NCBI GenBank assembly: GCA_003116995.1
Contig: BDSL01000139.1
Span: 62,001 to 126,000, forward strand
DNA from: Yamagishiella unicocca
Lineage: Eukaryota; Chlorophyta; Chlorophyceae; Chlamydomonadales; Volvocaceae
Direction of reading: 5' to 3'
Length of the DNA stretch: 64,000 nt
Under the pieces are notes generated by a model, which was given only the letters and a program-made list of their open reading frames with translations, did not search any database and had not been told where the DNA came from. The position numbers and the translations under genes are program-made. Position 1 is the first letter of the stretch. Each line of letters starts with the position of its first letter. Of this stretch, positions 41,601-57,108 are shown piece after piece.

Positions 41601-42199
41601 GGCTCGTGGCCCGGGGTCTGGCCGCCGGGTGCGTCCGGGAGCTCCTCATCGGCTGCGGCCTGGGGTTGGGCGGCCGGAGGTGCCGCAAAGCCGCTGTAGT
41701 TGTCCAAGTCCTGCTCGTCATAGCTGCTGGTGGTGGCGCCTGGCGAAGAAAGGAGGGGCGCATTTGGGTCACATGATCGTACGGCACCTGCAGGGTTCAG
41801 TTCGCTTCTGCGAATCCCGGCTACATTCTGGGGTGGGAGGCAAGGCGCTCTAGCGCAGTGCGAAAAGATACACGCTCAGCAGTCGCTCACCGGCAGGAGC
41901 CTCGCCATCCGCTGCGTCCGGGTCGTTGTAAGCTGCCACTTCGTCAGCGTCCACCTGCCGCCGCGGTAGCGGCGTAGATGCATTGGTAACGTGGCCGAAT
42001 TCTTGCTCTGATCGTTACTTGCGGGGATGCTCAAGTCGTGTGCACGCGCAGGCCCCACCTGCCCCGTGTCCACTTCTAGGTCCCCGTCCAGGTCGTCGCC
42101 ATCCGCCTCAAAGTCGTCATCGTATCCGCTATTAACTGGAGAACTATATCGAGAGGATCTCTGGGTTGAATTCATGTCACTACAGTGCACGGACCGCAA
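32678..42199 (-). CDS. Large coiled-coil protein, ~1170 residues, 21 exons
   Basis: Exons: 42059-42199 (second ATG at 42175), 41891-41954, 40901-41739, 40123-40200, 39572-39751, 38871-39050, 38508-38597, 37900-37992, 37180-37294, 36739-36864, 36368-36520, 35984-36085, 35330-35422, 34993-35192, 34573-34630, 34297-34412, 33883-34148, 33440-33663, 33206-33349, 32915-33000, 32678-32834. Phases match except 37180/36864, where a small exon may be missing, and the acceptor near 35192 is one of three. The first ~60 residues are acidic (YDDDFEADGDDLDGD), followed by a Pro/Ala/Gln-rich region and then almost continuous heptad coiled coil (VEELEERLRLK, KELERQLEEQK, LRQELEQARA). The architecture suits a centrosomal/basal-body or flagellar scaffold; no specific family identified. 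The introns share repeat blocks. Confidence 0.75.
35735..35970 (-). mobile_element. Intron-edge dispersed repeat A, copy 3 (partial)
   Basis: On the minus strand, i.e. in the sense of the host gene, the block GAGGATGACCCGTGGATGCG begins 19 nt after the donor of exon 35984-36085. It is followed by GCATGCTGGAGAGCTTGGG, TTCGGCGGCTAA, GAGGACCCCGCG, GACGCAAGGAAACG and GGCGCTAGCTGGAGAACTG, the same order as copy 1. Confidence 0.8.
37330..37580. repeat. 22-26 bp G-rich minisatellite
   Basis: About nine units around GACACGTGGGAAGGGGGG with variable G-run length, in the intron between exons 37900-37992 and 37180-37294. Confidence 0.9.
37692..37730. repeat. CA/TACA microsatellite
   Basis: Interrupted (CA)n tract in the same intron as the 37.3 kb minisatellite. 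Confidence 0.95.
38001..38054. repeat. 18-bp minisatellite
   Basis: Three perfect copies of GAGGGCACCGGGGTGGGG just upstream (gene-wise) of the acceptor of exon 37900-37992. Confidence 0.95.
38441..38498 (-). repeat. Intron-edge repeat block B, copy 1
   Basis: On the minus strand, a GCGACGGGACAGGATAGT / GGCGCATGGTCG / GGACACC series starting within ~10 nt of the donor of exon 38508-38597. Homologous to 40022-40080 and 40820-40876. Confidence 0.7.
39957..40133 (-). repeat. Triplicated exon-end/donor segment
   Basis: The 23-bp segment CCCAGACCACACCTTGATGC plus CCT (plus strand) that spans the end of exon 40123-40200 and its GTGTGG donor occurs three times: 40111-40133, 40084-40106 and 39957-39979, with one substitution each. 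It creates two further copies of the exon end (GIK) and of donor-like sites. Confidence 0.9.
40022..40080 (-). repeat. Intron-edge repeat block B, copy 2
   Basis: Minus strand: AAACCGTTGACGCGAAAAG, AACAGGATGTGGGGCGCATGG, TCGGCGGACACC, about 45 nt after the donor of exon 40123-40200. Confidence 0.8.
40578..40650 (-). repeat. Intron repeat block C, copy 1
   Basis: Minus strand: GGCGAGGAGACCCGGTTGCA, CTACGTAGGAGACAGAGG, AAAGTAGCCGGCGGATA. Related to 43850-43910 (inverted) and 44805-44869 in the thioredoxin reductase gene. Confidence 0.65.
40820..40876 (-). repeat. Intron-edge repeat block B, copy 3
   Basis: Minus strand: AAACCGTTGACGCGAAAAAG, ACAGGATAGTGGGCGCATGG, TCGGCGGACC, about 25 nt after the donor of exon 40901-41739. 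Nearly identical to copy 2. Confidence 0.8.
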
Positions 42200-42488
42200 A
42201 GCTGTCGGAGTTGGAACCTGTAAGAGTTGACCCCCACGTAAATGGCCTGCATGACCTGTGAGCTAGCAAATCGTAGCCAATAAGGGTTGATCAAGTAATT
42301 CAGACGTCAAAAGTATAGTGTTTTCCCTTGAGCCCGCACAAAGGGTCCATAGGTAAGGCCCCATTACAGCATATGATAGGCCTCCAAAATTTCTTTACCA
42401 TCAACTCATTCTTGTACCTCACAATTATCGATCCTGCCCACGGTAGGGCACCCGGTGCTGTGAGGCGCACCAACAAAGGGAGGCGGTA
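42200..42488. promoter_or_regulatory. Bidirectional promoter region (coiled-coil gene / thioredoxin reductase)
   Basis: 289 bp separate the divergent start codons at 42199 (minus) and 42489 (plus). No TATA box or recognised element; assigned by position only. Confidence 0.4.
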
Positions 42489-47987
<5,499 letters not shown>

Positions 47988-48366
47988 GACACCCGCTGAA
48001 CAGCCTTCGCCCTGCCTACTTCCCCGAACACGATGATGGGACGCATTGGGCCGCTCACCTGCTTGGTGAGGGTCCGCGGCGGCAACCCAGGGACGCACGC
48101 GCTGCGGGCATCCGCGCGGTTGCCTCTCACCGTGTGATGTGCGTTCGGGATAGCAAGTAGGAAGTTGGCGCGGAGGCTGCCAGTGGGGTTTTGCCTGGCC
48201 GTTAGTGCCAGTGTTACCGTTCAGCGATTGGCATGTTGGGTTGCGTAGCTACCGCGAGGTACGATGCAAACAACAGGTCGCTGTAGCGCTTGGCGCATGC
48301 GCTCATTTGCCATTACACCAACACCGGGCGGTGGTGGGGTAAGGGCGTGCGTGGCATGCTGAAGTT

Positions 48367-48424
48367 GGCCTCCTGGCATGAAGGACCCTGCTCAAAATAC
48401 GAGCACGGACCTGAGAAAGGAGGC
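48367..48424 (+). promoter_or_regulatory. SECIS element (selenocysteine insertion) in TrxR 3'UTR
   Basis: Hairpin with all eukaryotic SECIS features. Stem I GCCTCC (368-373 of 48 kb) pairs with GGAGGC (419-424). The quartet ATGA (48378-48381) faces TGAG (48412-48415), giving tandem G-A pairs. Helix II AGGACCCTGCTC pairs with GAGCACGGACC with two mismatches. The apical loop AAAATAC carries the conserved AA. It lies 386 nt after the UGA and 125 nt before the TGTAA signal. Confidence 0.93.
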
Positions 48425-48549
48425 AGCGGCCTAGCGATGTTAGATGAATTTCGGCTACTGCGGTGCTTGTCGTATGCGACATGTGAGTCGCTTTGTCAAG
48501 ATCAAAATGAGAAATGCCGGAGGCAGTACCGTGCGTTGCATTCAACGTG

Positions 48550-48554
48550 TGTAA
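48550..48554 (+). terminator. TGTAA polyadenylation signal (thioredoxin reductase)
   Basis: TGTAA downstream of the SECIS, so the mature transcript keeps the element. Confidence 0.7.
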
Positions 48555-48596
48555 ATATTACTGACTAGTTTCCACGACACGCCCGCAATTGCTTCG

Positions 48597-48601
48597 TTAC
48601 A
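48597..48601 (-). terminator. TGTAA polyadenylation signal (ribophorin II gene)
   Basis: TTACA on plus, 245 nt after the ribophorin stop; only 42 bp separate it from the opposing TrxR signal. Confidence 0.6.
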
Positions 48602-48845
48602 GTGAAGACGTGGCACATTTACGGCGTCGCTGAGCCTGATTCTGGCACAGAGGGCGGCGGTCAGCATGGTGCAAAAGGCGGCCCAATACGCTCTCTCCAC
48701 CGACTACATCTCTACACGTTATGAACCAACCTCGCTGCGCACTCTCATATCGCAGTTCACTGAACAGCAGTATGAAAGAGCTGGGGCCGGTACTCTTAAC
48801 ATACCCTGCACGTCGCGCGCAAGCAGGCATACTCCTCCAATGCCC

Positions 48846-50965
48846 CTAATCCCTCTTCAACCGCTGGTTCGATAGAGAGGAGAGTAATAGGTAACCAGAT
48901 CCTGCGACGAAGACGCCCCCAAGAGCTGCCAGGGGCAGCGTCTGCGCGAGGTTCAGGCGCAGCCAGAACAGAACGTACAGCAACAGCATGGCCGCAACTC
49001 CTCCGTGGAAAAGCATGCCGTAAAGCGGGGCCACCGACCAGCCCTGTGGGAAGCACAGGCGGTATGCAGCAAAGGACCGCGCAGGGGTAGGGTAAGGGGC
49101 AATACCTGCAACCGCTGGACAGCGCCTAGAGGGGCTGCATCACGCTTTTCTCTTGCGAGCGCAATTGAGAAAACGAATTAACGAAGTAACGCAGAAACAG
49201 GCCAGAGCGACCTTGCCCGCCAGTACCAAGCACACCAGCAATAGGCAGATCTGAAAGCCGTGGAACCCAGCCGGGCCGCTCCTAACCTTGTGTCGTACAC
49301 TGATTTTCCTTTCTGTACAACAAAGGCAATCTTGATAACCGGGACCTCGGCGGCCGGTATTCGCGCACCCACAACACTTAGGCCATACATTGCACGTATG
49401 GCCTAATATCTTTCCCAGACGTTCCGGTGGACGGCCCGTCGATCCCATCCGACGTACCTTGAAGTTAACGCCAGTCACGGTCGGCACGTATAGGACCACG
49501 ATTGCCAACGGCACGAACGCCAGGGCGGAAAACACGTACGAGACCATGGCCGGAGGCCGCTTCTCAGGCAGGCGCTGCGCAGGCCGACAGGGTAACATGA
49601 TGACATCAGCAGGGGCGTGACGCTAAGGCAGTAGGCGGCTGACGACAAGCTCGAGCCCTTGCACTAATCTGCAACATCATGGTGTACATGACGGTTCCCA
49701 ACAAAAAGGAAGCCGCACGTCGCACTAGACACGGCTGCAGACGGCCAACCTGATATGGGCCCTGGGTACATCGGTAGGGAAGAAGAAGACTTTCCTTCTT
49801 CGACAAGATGAACACCAAAGCAAACTGTACTCCGGCGTTCCCAGCCCAGTACAGTCCCGGCCTTTCAACACGTGCCCCGATCCTAGCCAAATACACGTTG
49901 GCCCGCGTGGGGCATTCTACCGGGAACCCCTATTGCAGCCGTCGTCTTGCACACGCCGCCTCCAGGACGCCGTCCCCATGCTGCAGCCAAGACTTACGAA
50001 GATGTGATGGATCTCCGGCTTGGTGTTGCTGGCGGGTTGGAAAACTGCTGTGCGCACAGCGGCAGCAGGCTCGGGAGCTGTGCTGGCGGCACTGAACCGC
50101 AGCTCAGCAGTCCCCAACGCGTAGTGGACACCCTTTGCGGACGGGTCGCCAACCAGGAGCGACACCTCGTACTCGCCGGGCTGCATTGCCATCAAGGGAA
50201 GCATGGTCAGAGCCCGCCCAATTTATACAATTGCATGACGCATATCCAATGTGCATGCTGCAGTAGGCAGGGTGGGCTGCATATCGTGGGTTAGTGAATG
50301 GCAAGGGGGTAGCCCCGCGGGAGAAGGGGAGACGCAAGTTCCTATGCTCACCAGCTTTCCAATCTGCTTCTCCACAGACGCTGCGCTGATGCTGAGCGAG
50401 TAGGCGCCAGATTTGAACTTTCCGACCGCATATGCAGCCAGGCCAAGAGACTTGCTCTGCAGCATGAGCATAACCTGCTGCGGCTTAAAGGCCTCGCCGC
50501 CCTTCTTTACCAAGAAAGTGACCTGCAGAACAACTTCATTATAGTCCATGCCAATAAACAACGCCTAAAGCGCGCATAGTGCAGCCTCACGTCAAGCGAT
50601 GCCGTGGAAGGCACTTCCGGGTTGGCCAGCACCAATTTGGGGTAGGTACCCGTCAGCGAAGTAATCACTGACCCATCAGCATCCTTGATAGTCACTTTTA
50701 CATCGCCCAGCGCAAGCTCAGACACCCTGTAACGCGACAAGGTACCCTTAAGCTGCAATTTATCCAAGAGACAGCCGCCACGCCTACGAGAGCTTTCAGA
50801 TAGGGAACGTACACTGCGGCTTCATCTTGGGCTGATGCCTGCATGTCATATGAAGCCATGAAGCTGAGCACCGCGACGATCGGTACAGTGATCTGCCATG
50901 CCGCTTACCGCGAAAAAGGCAGCTTGGACAACCAGAGCAGCCAGAGCCCAACGTGAAACCAACAT
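48846..50965 (-). CDS. Oligosaccharyltransferase subunit, ribophorin II / Swp1 family
   Basis: Exons 50909-50965, 50815-50838 (short, least certain), 50591-50752, 50352-50522, 49998-50180, 49458-49574, 48846-49043; 303 residues, phases match. Non-catalytic subunit of the ER N-glycosylation complex. A cleavable signal (WALAALVVQAAFFA) is followed by a luminal beta-rich region (LALGDVKVTIKDADG, VTFLVKKGGEAFKPQQ). The hallmark IHHIF-RLPEKRPP...FVPLAIVVLY comes next, then the C-terminal helices LFHGGVAAMLLLYVLFWLRL and GGVFVAGSGYLLLSSL, ending QRLKRD. It is much shorter than animal ribophorin II and matches the Swp1-sized core, lacking the N-terminal expansion. Convergent with TrxR. Confidence 0.88.
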
Positions 50966-51099
50966 GGCGTTAAAAATGCTTAAAGCGGCCACCTAACGCA
51001 GTTCTGACGTGAGTCGGTTGGGTCTACGAGGACTAGCGGATGGTCTAGAAGAATGCGATCACCATGTCGGGAAACCTATAAATGTATTTCTGCGAAATG

Positions 51100-51104
51100 T
51101 TACA
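51100..51104 (-). terminator. TGTAA polyadenylation signal (RRM gene)
   Basis: TTACA on plus, about 300 nt after the RRM protein stop and 135 bp upstream of the ribophorin start; the two minus-strand genes are in tandem. Confidence 0.55.
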
Positions 51105-51402
51105 GGTACGTCCGAAAACCAAAATCGACCTGCTGCTGTACGCATACTGTCGTACGTGCACACACCTGCCGTCCTGACTTCATGACGACTCATAAAGACC
51201 CGCAACCAAACGTATCTGGGGATGCACTTGCGGAATTTGAAGCTCTATCCTGCCCTGAATATGTCTGCCTGGATGACAACGTCAGGGTGTCGCCGTTTTC
51301 CACCTTGCAATTCTCTATCCATCCATGACCCCTCACCTCCATTCATTTACCCCCCTGACAACACATTAAAGCACGGAAACTGTCCACTGCAGTTCCACTG
51401 CA

Positions 51403-52172
51403 TTACTCGAAAACGACCTTCTTCGGCTTGATAGGCACAGTGAGCCCCTCGTAATCGTACTCAATACCCGCCTCCTTGATTTTCAATTGCCGCTGCTTAT
51501 CTTTCCGAATCAATTTCCCCACCCGCATAGCGTGTTCCGCGGGCGTGCGGTCCCGGTCGTGCCGCAGGCGCTCAACCCTCCGCCAGGGGATCACCTTGAA
51601 CTTCCGATTGGCGCCCTGGAACAGCTGCGCGTGTACCTTGCTGGGTGGCACCAGCTTGCACGTTAATCGCTGCTTGAAGAGGAAATAGCCATCCATGGCA
51701 TCCGCCGCAACATGCGCAACCTCCGGGTATTGGAACTCCACGAACGCATAACCCTTCGCGTTGCCAGTCTTCTTGCTGCGCGAGAGGCGCACGCGCGTCA
51801 CCTTTCCGAACTGGGAAAAGTATCCTGCACACATTACAGAGTCAAAACGTCAGCACTTCGCTTGGTCGCATGTCCCTTAGACCCGCCCCTGGCCCGGGGA
51901 ACAAACCCTCACCGAGCATCTCTTTCTCAAAAAATCCATGCGGAATGTGCCTGCATATATAACGCAGTTGCGGTTCTTAGCGATCCGACACTCCGCGGTG
52001 CACACCAACACGCCGCTGAGCCAATTTGCAGCCGCCGCGCCGCCAAGCCAACGCCGCATCGCCACCGTCCTTACCCAATGTAGATGACACGAGCCGCTTC
52101 TGTTTCATCGTCTGCCCTCCCAGACGTCCCCGCCTCGTCCACATTCGCGTCCGGCTTCTTCGCTTTCGTCAT
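51403..52172 (-). CDS. Nucleolar RRM protein, NIFK/Nop15-like
   Basis: Three exons in phase: 52075-52172, 51913-51950, 51403-51824; 185 residues. One RRM: RNP2 VIYIGHIPHGF, then YFSQFGKVTRVRLSRSKKTG, RNP1 KGYAFVEF, and AADAMDGYFLFKQRL. It is followed by a basic helix-rich tail (IPWRRVERLRHDRDRTPAEH, GKLIRKDKQRQLKIKEAGI, YDYEGLTVPIKPKKVVFE). The domain order and FxK(x)RL-type features match the NIFK/Nop15 family, which acts in 60S ribosome biogenesis. The N-terminus (MTKAKKPDAN...) is short and charged. Confidence 0.88.
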
Positions 52173-52290
52173 TTTGTTGCTTCCCAACACGCCTTATACA
52201 CGCAAAGTGGTTTTAGTGTCGCTTGTGTATCACTTAATAGTGTTGCAATTAAAGAACGAAGACTCCAATGCATTCATGGGATGCAATGCC

Positions 52291-52295
52291 TTACA
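52291..52295 (-). terminator. TGTAA polyadenylation signal (second GT90 gene)
   Basis: TTACA on plus, 164 nt after the GT90 stop at 52459 and 119 bp upstream of the RRM gene start. Confidence 0.55.
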
Positions 52296-52458
52296 TAACT
52301 TGCTGTGCGACAAACCGACAATCACTGCTAAAAACAGACTTATCACGAGCCTTTCGACCCGAAATGTCATATATTATAGATCAAAATGGGCAAGTCCAAA
52401 CGCACATAGTCCTACAATAAGTCGATTTTAATCCGACCCCTTCCACAGCCAAACATGG

Positions 52459-55400
52459 CTACGGTGCCCATTTGGGGGCCGTGTTTGGGTTGACGTTCAA
52501 CTCCTGGATAATGTCAAAGTTGAGGACCTCGCTCAACGCCTTGGCTCCTGGCCACTGGGACAGCTCTATCTGATATGAAAAGATGCCGGCGTACTCGTGA
52601 AGTAGGTGGTACCTGTTCGGAGAAGGTGGGCGGGTCCGATTTGTTTGTGGGAGCTCCTCGCGACGGGGCGTGTACAGAGTCGGGCAACGCAATGTGCGGT
52701 TTGCAGGTTTACAGCTTTCCTGCCATTGCCCGCTCGTCTCGACACCTAGGCAGCAATCACACACACCACGTCCTGGAGGAAAGCCCACCCGCCGACCCCC
52801 TGCAGCGCACTTCTGTACCCGACGCCAAAGCGCCTCATGCGCATGGCACAACCCTCCTCACACGCCCACGCCGCCCTCCGAACCCCGCCCTCCGAACCCC
52901 GCCCTGCACCAAGTAGTCCCTTCCATGCGCTCCAATACCTAACGCGTGGTCTGCGCGAACACATCGCACGACTGACCCTATTGTCCGAGAGGAGCATGGG
53001 TTTCCCCCGGGCCCCGCTCCCCCTTTCCCTTCCATGTGCGTCACGTGCCCCTCCCCCCGCGTGTCGTACCAGTAGCACGTGCGCGCCGCGCCGGTCAGGT
53101 AGTTGGCCGCCAGCTGCTGGCCGCGGGTCGCGATGGCCCTGGCCTCCTCGTCGTGCGCACGGGCCCAGGCTATCTCCTGGAGGATGTCGTCGGGGCCGCC
53201 GTCGCGGCGCCAGAACTGCGGGTGGCGAGCACACCGTGGGTGGTTCGGTGAGCAGGCGACAGCAGCGGATCCACGGACTGTCGTACACGGCGCAGCGCTA
53301 CACAGCACAAAGGCAGCGACCAGGTAAGGGCTTTGGGGCTTTGCTGGGAAACCAGCAGCAGCAGCAGCAGTCCGCGAGGGGTGACCGTCGGCCTCTACAA
53401 CGGGACCTCGCCGGACGGCCAGCTGACAGGCAGCGCGGGGGGAAGGGCGACTGCAGGCGCCAGCCCCCAGTTGGCAGCAAACGGGGTGTACCGTATGCCG
53501 TATGGGCGTAAGGGGTGCGAGGGGAGTAAGGGGAGTGACGGTGCGCAACTGCCCAAACTTGCCTCCATTATGTTTTCTCGGTGCTTCAACATGTGGTAGT
53601 AGTACGCTGTGGAAGGTGGTGGCGGGGTCAGGCGGGCAGCATGTCGGTGCGGGGGGTCATTCAAGGCAACAGAGTGTCCAGTGACCCAGGGGTCGGAATG
53701 TGCAGCGCGGGGTGACACATGAGTTCTCTCATTATTCGTGAGGTGATAATGGGATGCGGGGGGTGCGCTGTATCGAGTAGTAACTGCCATTCGAGCTTAG
53801 GGAGCTGGCATGCCCAAGTACACAGTTATGATCTGATACCTGATCTCATCCCGGCTACCGAGCCCTGCCTGTCGTGGATTGTAGCGACCCTTTGCCAAAT
53901 CCTGCTGAGTCGGACAGGCTTCCAGCCGTTTCGCACTGTCGCAAGGGGTGCTGTGTAACAGGTTCCACCGTTTCGCCCGCTGCTCACCGTAGTACCCGGA
54001 CTGCTCCTTGAACACGAGCGATCCCAGCGGCAGCAGCCCCTCCATCCGGGATGACAGCGATTGGCCCTGAGTCAATTGAGGCGGAGGTCAGGTTGCGCAC
54101 GAGCGCGCCAGCACGAGTCAGCACGAGTCAGCACGAGTCAGCAGATTGGACCTCATTACCCGCCCATCTAGGTACACTATCTAAGGACGCGCAGCAAGCA
54201 GTTCCATCGAGGTGGGGGCTCCTGTCGGCCAGAAACAGCTGCGTGCAGAACTGTGTGAAACGTACGTACCTCCAAGTTGACCAGGTACTTGTACTGCGTG
54301 TGGGTGCTCATGGGGCGCATCCCGGAAAACTGCACGTCCATCACGTCCCGGTGCTGCGAGGAGAAGCGGACGAAGACCTCGCGCGTGGGACACGTCTTGT
54401 TGAGGCGGTCGCATATCTGTGTCCCGTTGACGCCCTCCTTGGACACGAACGGGTTGTATGCGCCACCGCGGATGAGCTTGTAGCGGCTGCAGGGCCACGC
54501 AACAGGTCGGCGGTCCGGGGGAGGCGCGCGGGGCGAGAGGCTTATCAACTCGACCGCCATAACGGTGTAACGCACGTTCATGCGCGTGTAACACACGTTC
54601 ATGTGAAGCAGCTGCATGCACACGCTGCCTGTACACCGTGGGGGAAGAAGTGGACCCACCTGAAGCGCCCGAACAGCTTGTCTTTCCGCTCCGACCAGGG
54701 GCGCTTGTTGAAGGCCGGAATCTGGTCCAGGTAGGTGGTCGAATATTTACGCGAGTGGAAGTGCATGTTTGGGATGAGGATGGTGTCTGCGGGGCAGCAG
54801 GAGGAGGGGGGTATGGGAAGGAGCAGGAGGACAAGGGGTGCGCCAGGTCAGGAGGTCAGCGAGCCGGGCATCCGGGAAATAGAGGAGCACAAGTCGGAAC
54901 CCAGGAGGTGCCTACGTGCTTGGCTTGTTCCAAGGGAGCCCGTTTCCCTGCCCCCCCTGCGTACGGCACGTACGGCGTACCTGCATGCCAGTCGCTCTTG
55001 CAGAAGCCGAAGACAGGGAACGGCCCTTTGTAGCCTTTGTTGGCATTGGCGTCGACTGGCCCCACCTTGTCGGGGAACTGCCGGCGCGCCACTGGGTTGA
55101 GGTTCAAGGGGACTGTGGAGGGCGCGGCAGGGTTTGGGGGGCCGAGGGGCGTGACGCGGACGAAGAGCTCATGTTCTGTTTGCAAGCACACGCTTCCATG
55201 CAAGCACATGTTGGCAAGCACGGCCTCGATCGCCCAACCCCAGGGGTTGGTCCCATCTTGGTGCGCGGCTTTTCGATTGCGCAGCGTCATGCCGTACCGG
55301 GCGGGTGCTTTGGCACATCGGAGGAGCTGATGACGAAGGCGACGTCCGGCAGGTCGCGCCCAAAGGTGTCTTGGAGGTGGTTCAGCACGCGAACCCAGCT

Positions 55401-56516
55401 CAACAACCTGTCGGGGTATGGGGCGTTTGCTTGTTGGGAGCGACCTTGCCGGCGAGGTGCGGCAGGGCTTCTGAGCGGTCATCGCTGTGCACAGGGCGAA
55501 CTATCAGGGTCGTCGAGCACCCTGGTCCAGGCAAGGTAGGGACGGACGCCCCCCAAATGACCACATCCAAACAGGCGCCCTTATTGTGCACACTACGCAT
55601 GGCGGTCTCACAGTCCCGTTCTGTGCCGGCTTACGATCTCAGAAGTGAAATGTTGCTTCCCTCGGCAGCGAGCGGCTCTTGCCATGATCCTCCCAGAGTA
55701 CTATCTATGGATTATCGTACATCGTAACTCCAACCACTTCGCGGAGCAGTCCCAGCTCACTGTTGACTCACTACTGGTACGCGGTGGCAGCAGACACTGC
55801 GCCAGGCGAACGGCCCACTTACAGCCATGCGTGGTGCGACAGGTCTTGCCAGTTCACCGGCTTTAGCAGGTACGCCGTCCCGTTGATGACGCCCAGGGTC
55901 AGCGCCTTGGTGCGAGCCTGCAGGAGGGGTCGGCAGGGGGGAAGGCAGGGCGCATGGCGGGGCAGCGGAGGGCTATGTCTGACGGAGGATGTAAGCAGCC
56001 ACCAGGCCTTGCCATTTTATTTGAGCTCGTGCAACGTCATTTGCTTCTGCCTGGAGTTCCACTAGAAAACCGGTGTTGCCTGTTGAGTCCATTTCCTGCT
56101 GCTCAGTCACAGCCCGGTCCCACGGCCTCCCACGAAACGTACCGAGCCGTATGTACGCGCCGTGTACTCCATCCGGGACTTATTCATGGGGTACATCTTG
56201 TGGATCTCCAAGTCCCGCTCAATCTGCCTGCTCACAGTGGCAGCGAATTCATTGTCTGAGCGGGTTGTGGCGCTTCTAGAACAGGATACACGTGTGATAT
56301 AATGTTATATTGACGAGGCAGCTGCGAAGATTGGAAACCAGGATACGCGCATGCTCGTCTATGCTGCGCTCGCGTCCTCCTGCTCGCGACGCACTTGTAA
56401 GTTGGCCCAAACTCGGCACACTTCAGCTGTGTGTAGTTGAATGCTGTCCATGGAGATGCTTCTGACGCCAGCAAGTGCGCGAACAGGAGAAGCGATAATG
56501 ACAACGCGCGAGACAT
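52459..56516 (-). CDS. GT90 / CAP10-domain glycosyltransferase, secretory (copy 2)
   Basis: Eleven exons, all in phase: 56395-56516, 56143-56275, 55823-55917, 55298-55407, 54981-55112, 54660-54786, 54270-54486, 53988-54066, 53563-53606, 53070-53215, 52459-52612; 452 residues. Signal peptide MSRALSLSLLLFAHLLASEA. CAP10 landmarks in order: LPDVAFVISSSDVP, PVFGFCKSDWHADTILIPN, KLFGRFSRYKLIRGG, YKYLVNLEGQSLSSRMEGLL, LGSLVFKEQSGYY, then ARAIATRGQQLAANYL and TCYWYHLLHEYA. The sequence is diverged from copy 1 and only four or so motifs align, so this is not a recent duplicate. The intron 53216-53562 has a GC donor (GAG|GCAAGT). An upstream in-frame ATG at 56540 would add 8 residues before the signal peptide. 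Confidence 0.88.
54109..54138. repeat. 10-bp triplet repeat
   Basis: Three perfect copies of CAGCACGAGT in the GT90 intron 54067-54269. Confidence 0.9.
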
Positions 56517-57108
56517 GTCAGGATTGCGTTCGAGGCACACGGCTAATGCTGAAACAAAAAGGTTTAATGAAACGCTTCAGAAAGTTGCTTAGTATCATCG
56601 TAAGCGACCTGGGGGACGCGACCTGGTCGAGACAAGACAAGCGGTCGGGGACGATAACCGTAGCAACCGTTGCCGCGACACGACCCGAGGGAAAGTGACC
56701 TGCGATAAGACATCGCCTCAAGTCCGACTAACCTTAGAATGATATATTACAATAATCCAACGGTGTTTTTGCGTTTTCGTGCGTGAAAGTCGTCGCATCA
56801 TTTCGACGCCTGAGCGGGGTAAGCAAATGACTTAACTTCACGATAGGGCCCCGCGACGTAAGTAAAAAGAACCAGAAATAACCAAGGGTGTACAGCTAAA
56901 CAATGTAAGAACCGGACATCCAAGGAGATGCCCACGACTGCAGCGAGTAGGCCCAAAACGACGCCAGCACCAACTGAACGAACCGCCTTGGGAAACCTAC
57001 TGAGCTACGTCGAACACCAGGGGTAATTCATGCACAGGGCGCCTGTTTCGGGCAGAGGATCCCCAACCCCAGGAACTGGAACCAGATGTCTACTTCTGAC
57101 CTCTTCGA
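56517..57108. other. Intergenic region
   Basis: About 590 bp of AT-richer sequence upstream of the second GT90 gene. Presumably its promoter; no ORF, repeat or RNA gene seen. Confidence 0.4.

Noticed and set aside
48024..48150. Possible SECIS with CCCGAAC/GTTCGGG basal stem, ATGA at 48033 and TGAT at 48136
   Set aside because: About 100 nt between the quartet halves is far too long for a SECIS and the inner sequence does not pair; the 48367-48424 hairpin fits every constraint.
49606..49896. Hydrophobic minus-strand ORF as an extra ribophorin exon
   Set aside because: Joining the flanking exons directly gives the conserved IHHIF-RLPEKRPP sequence, so this stretch is intron.
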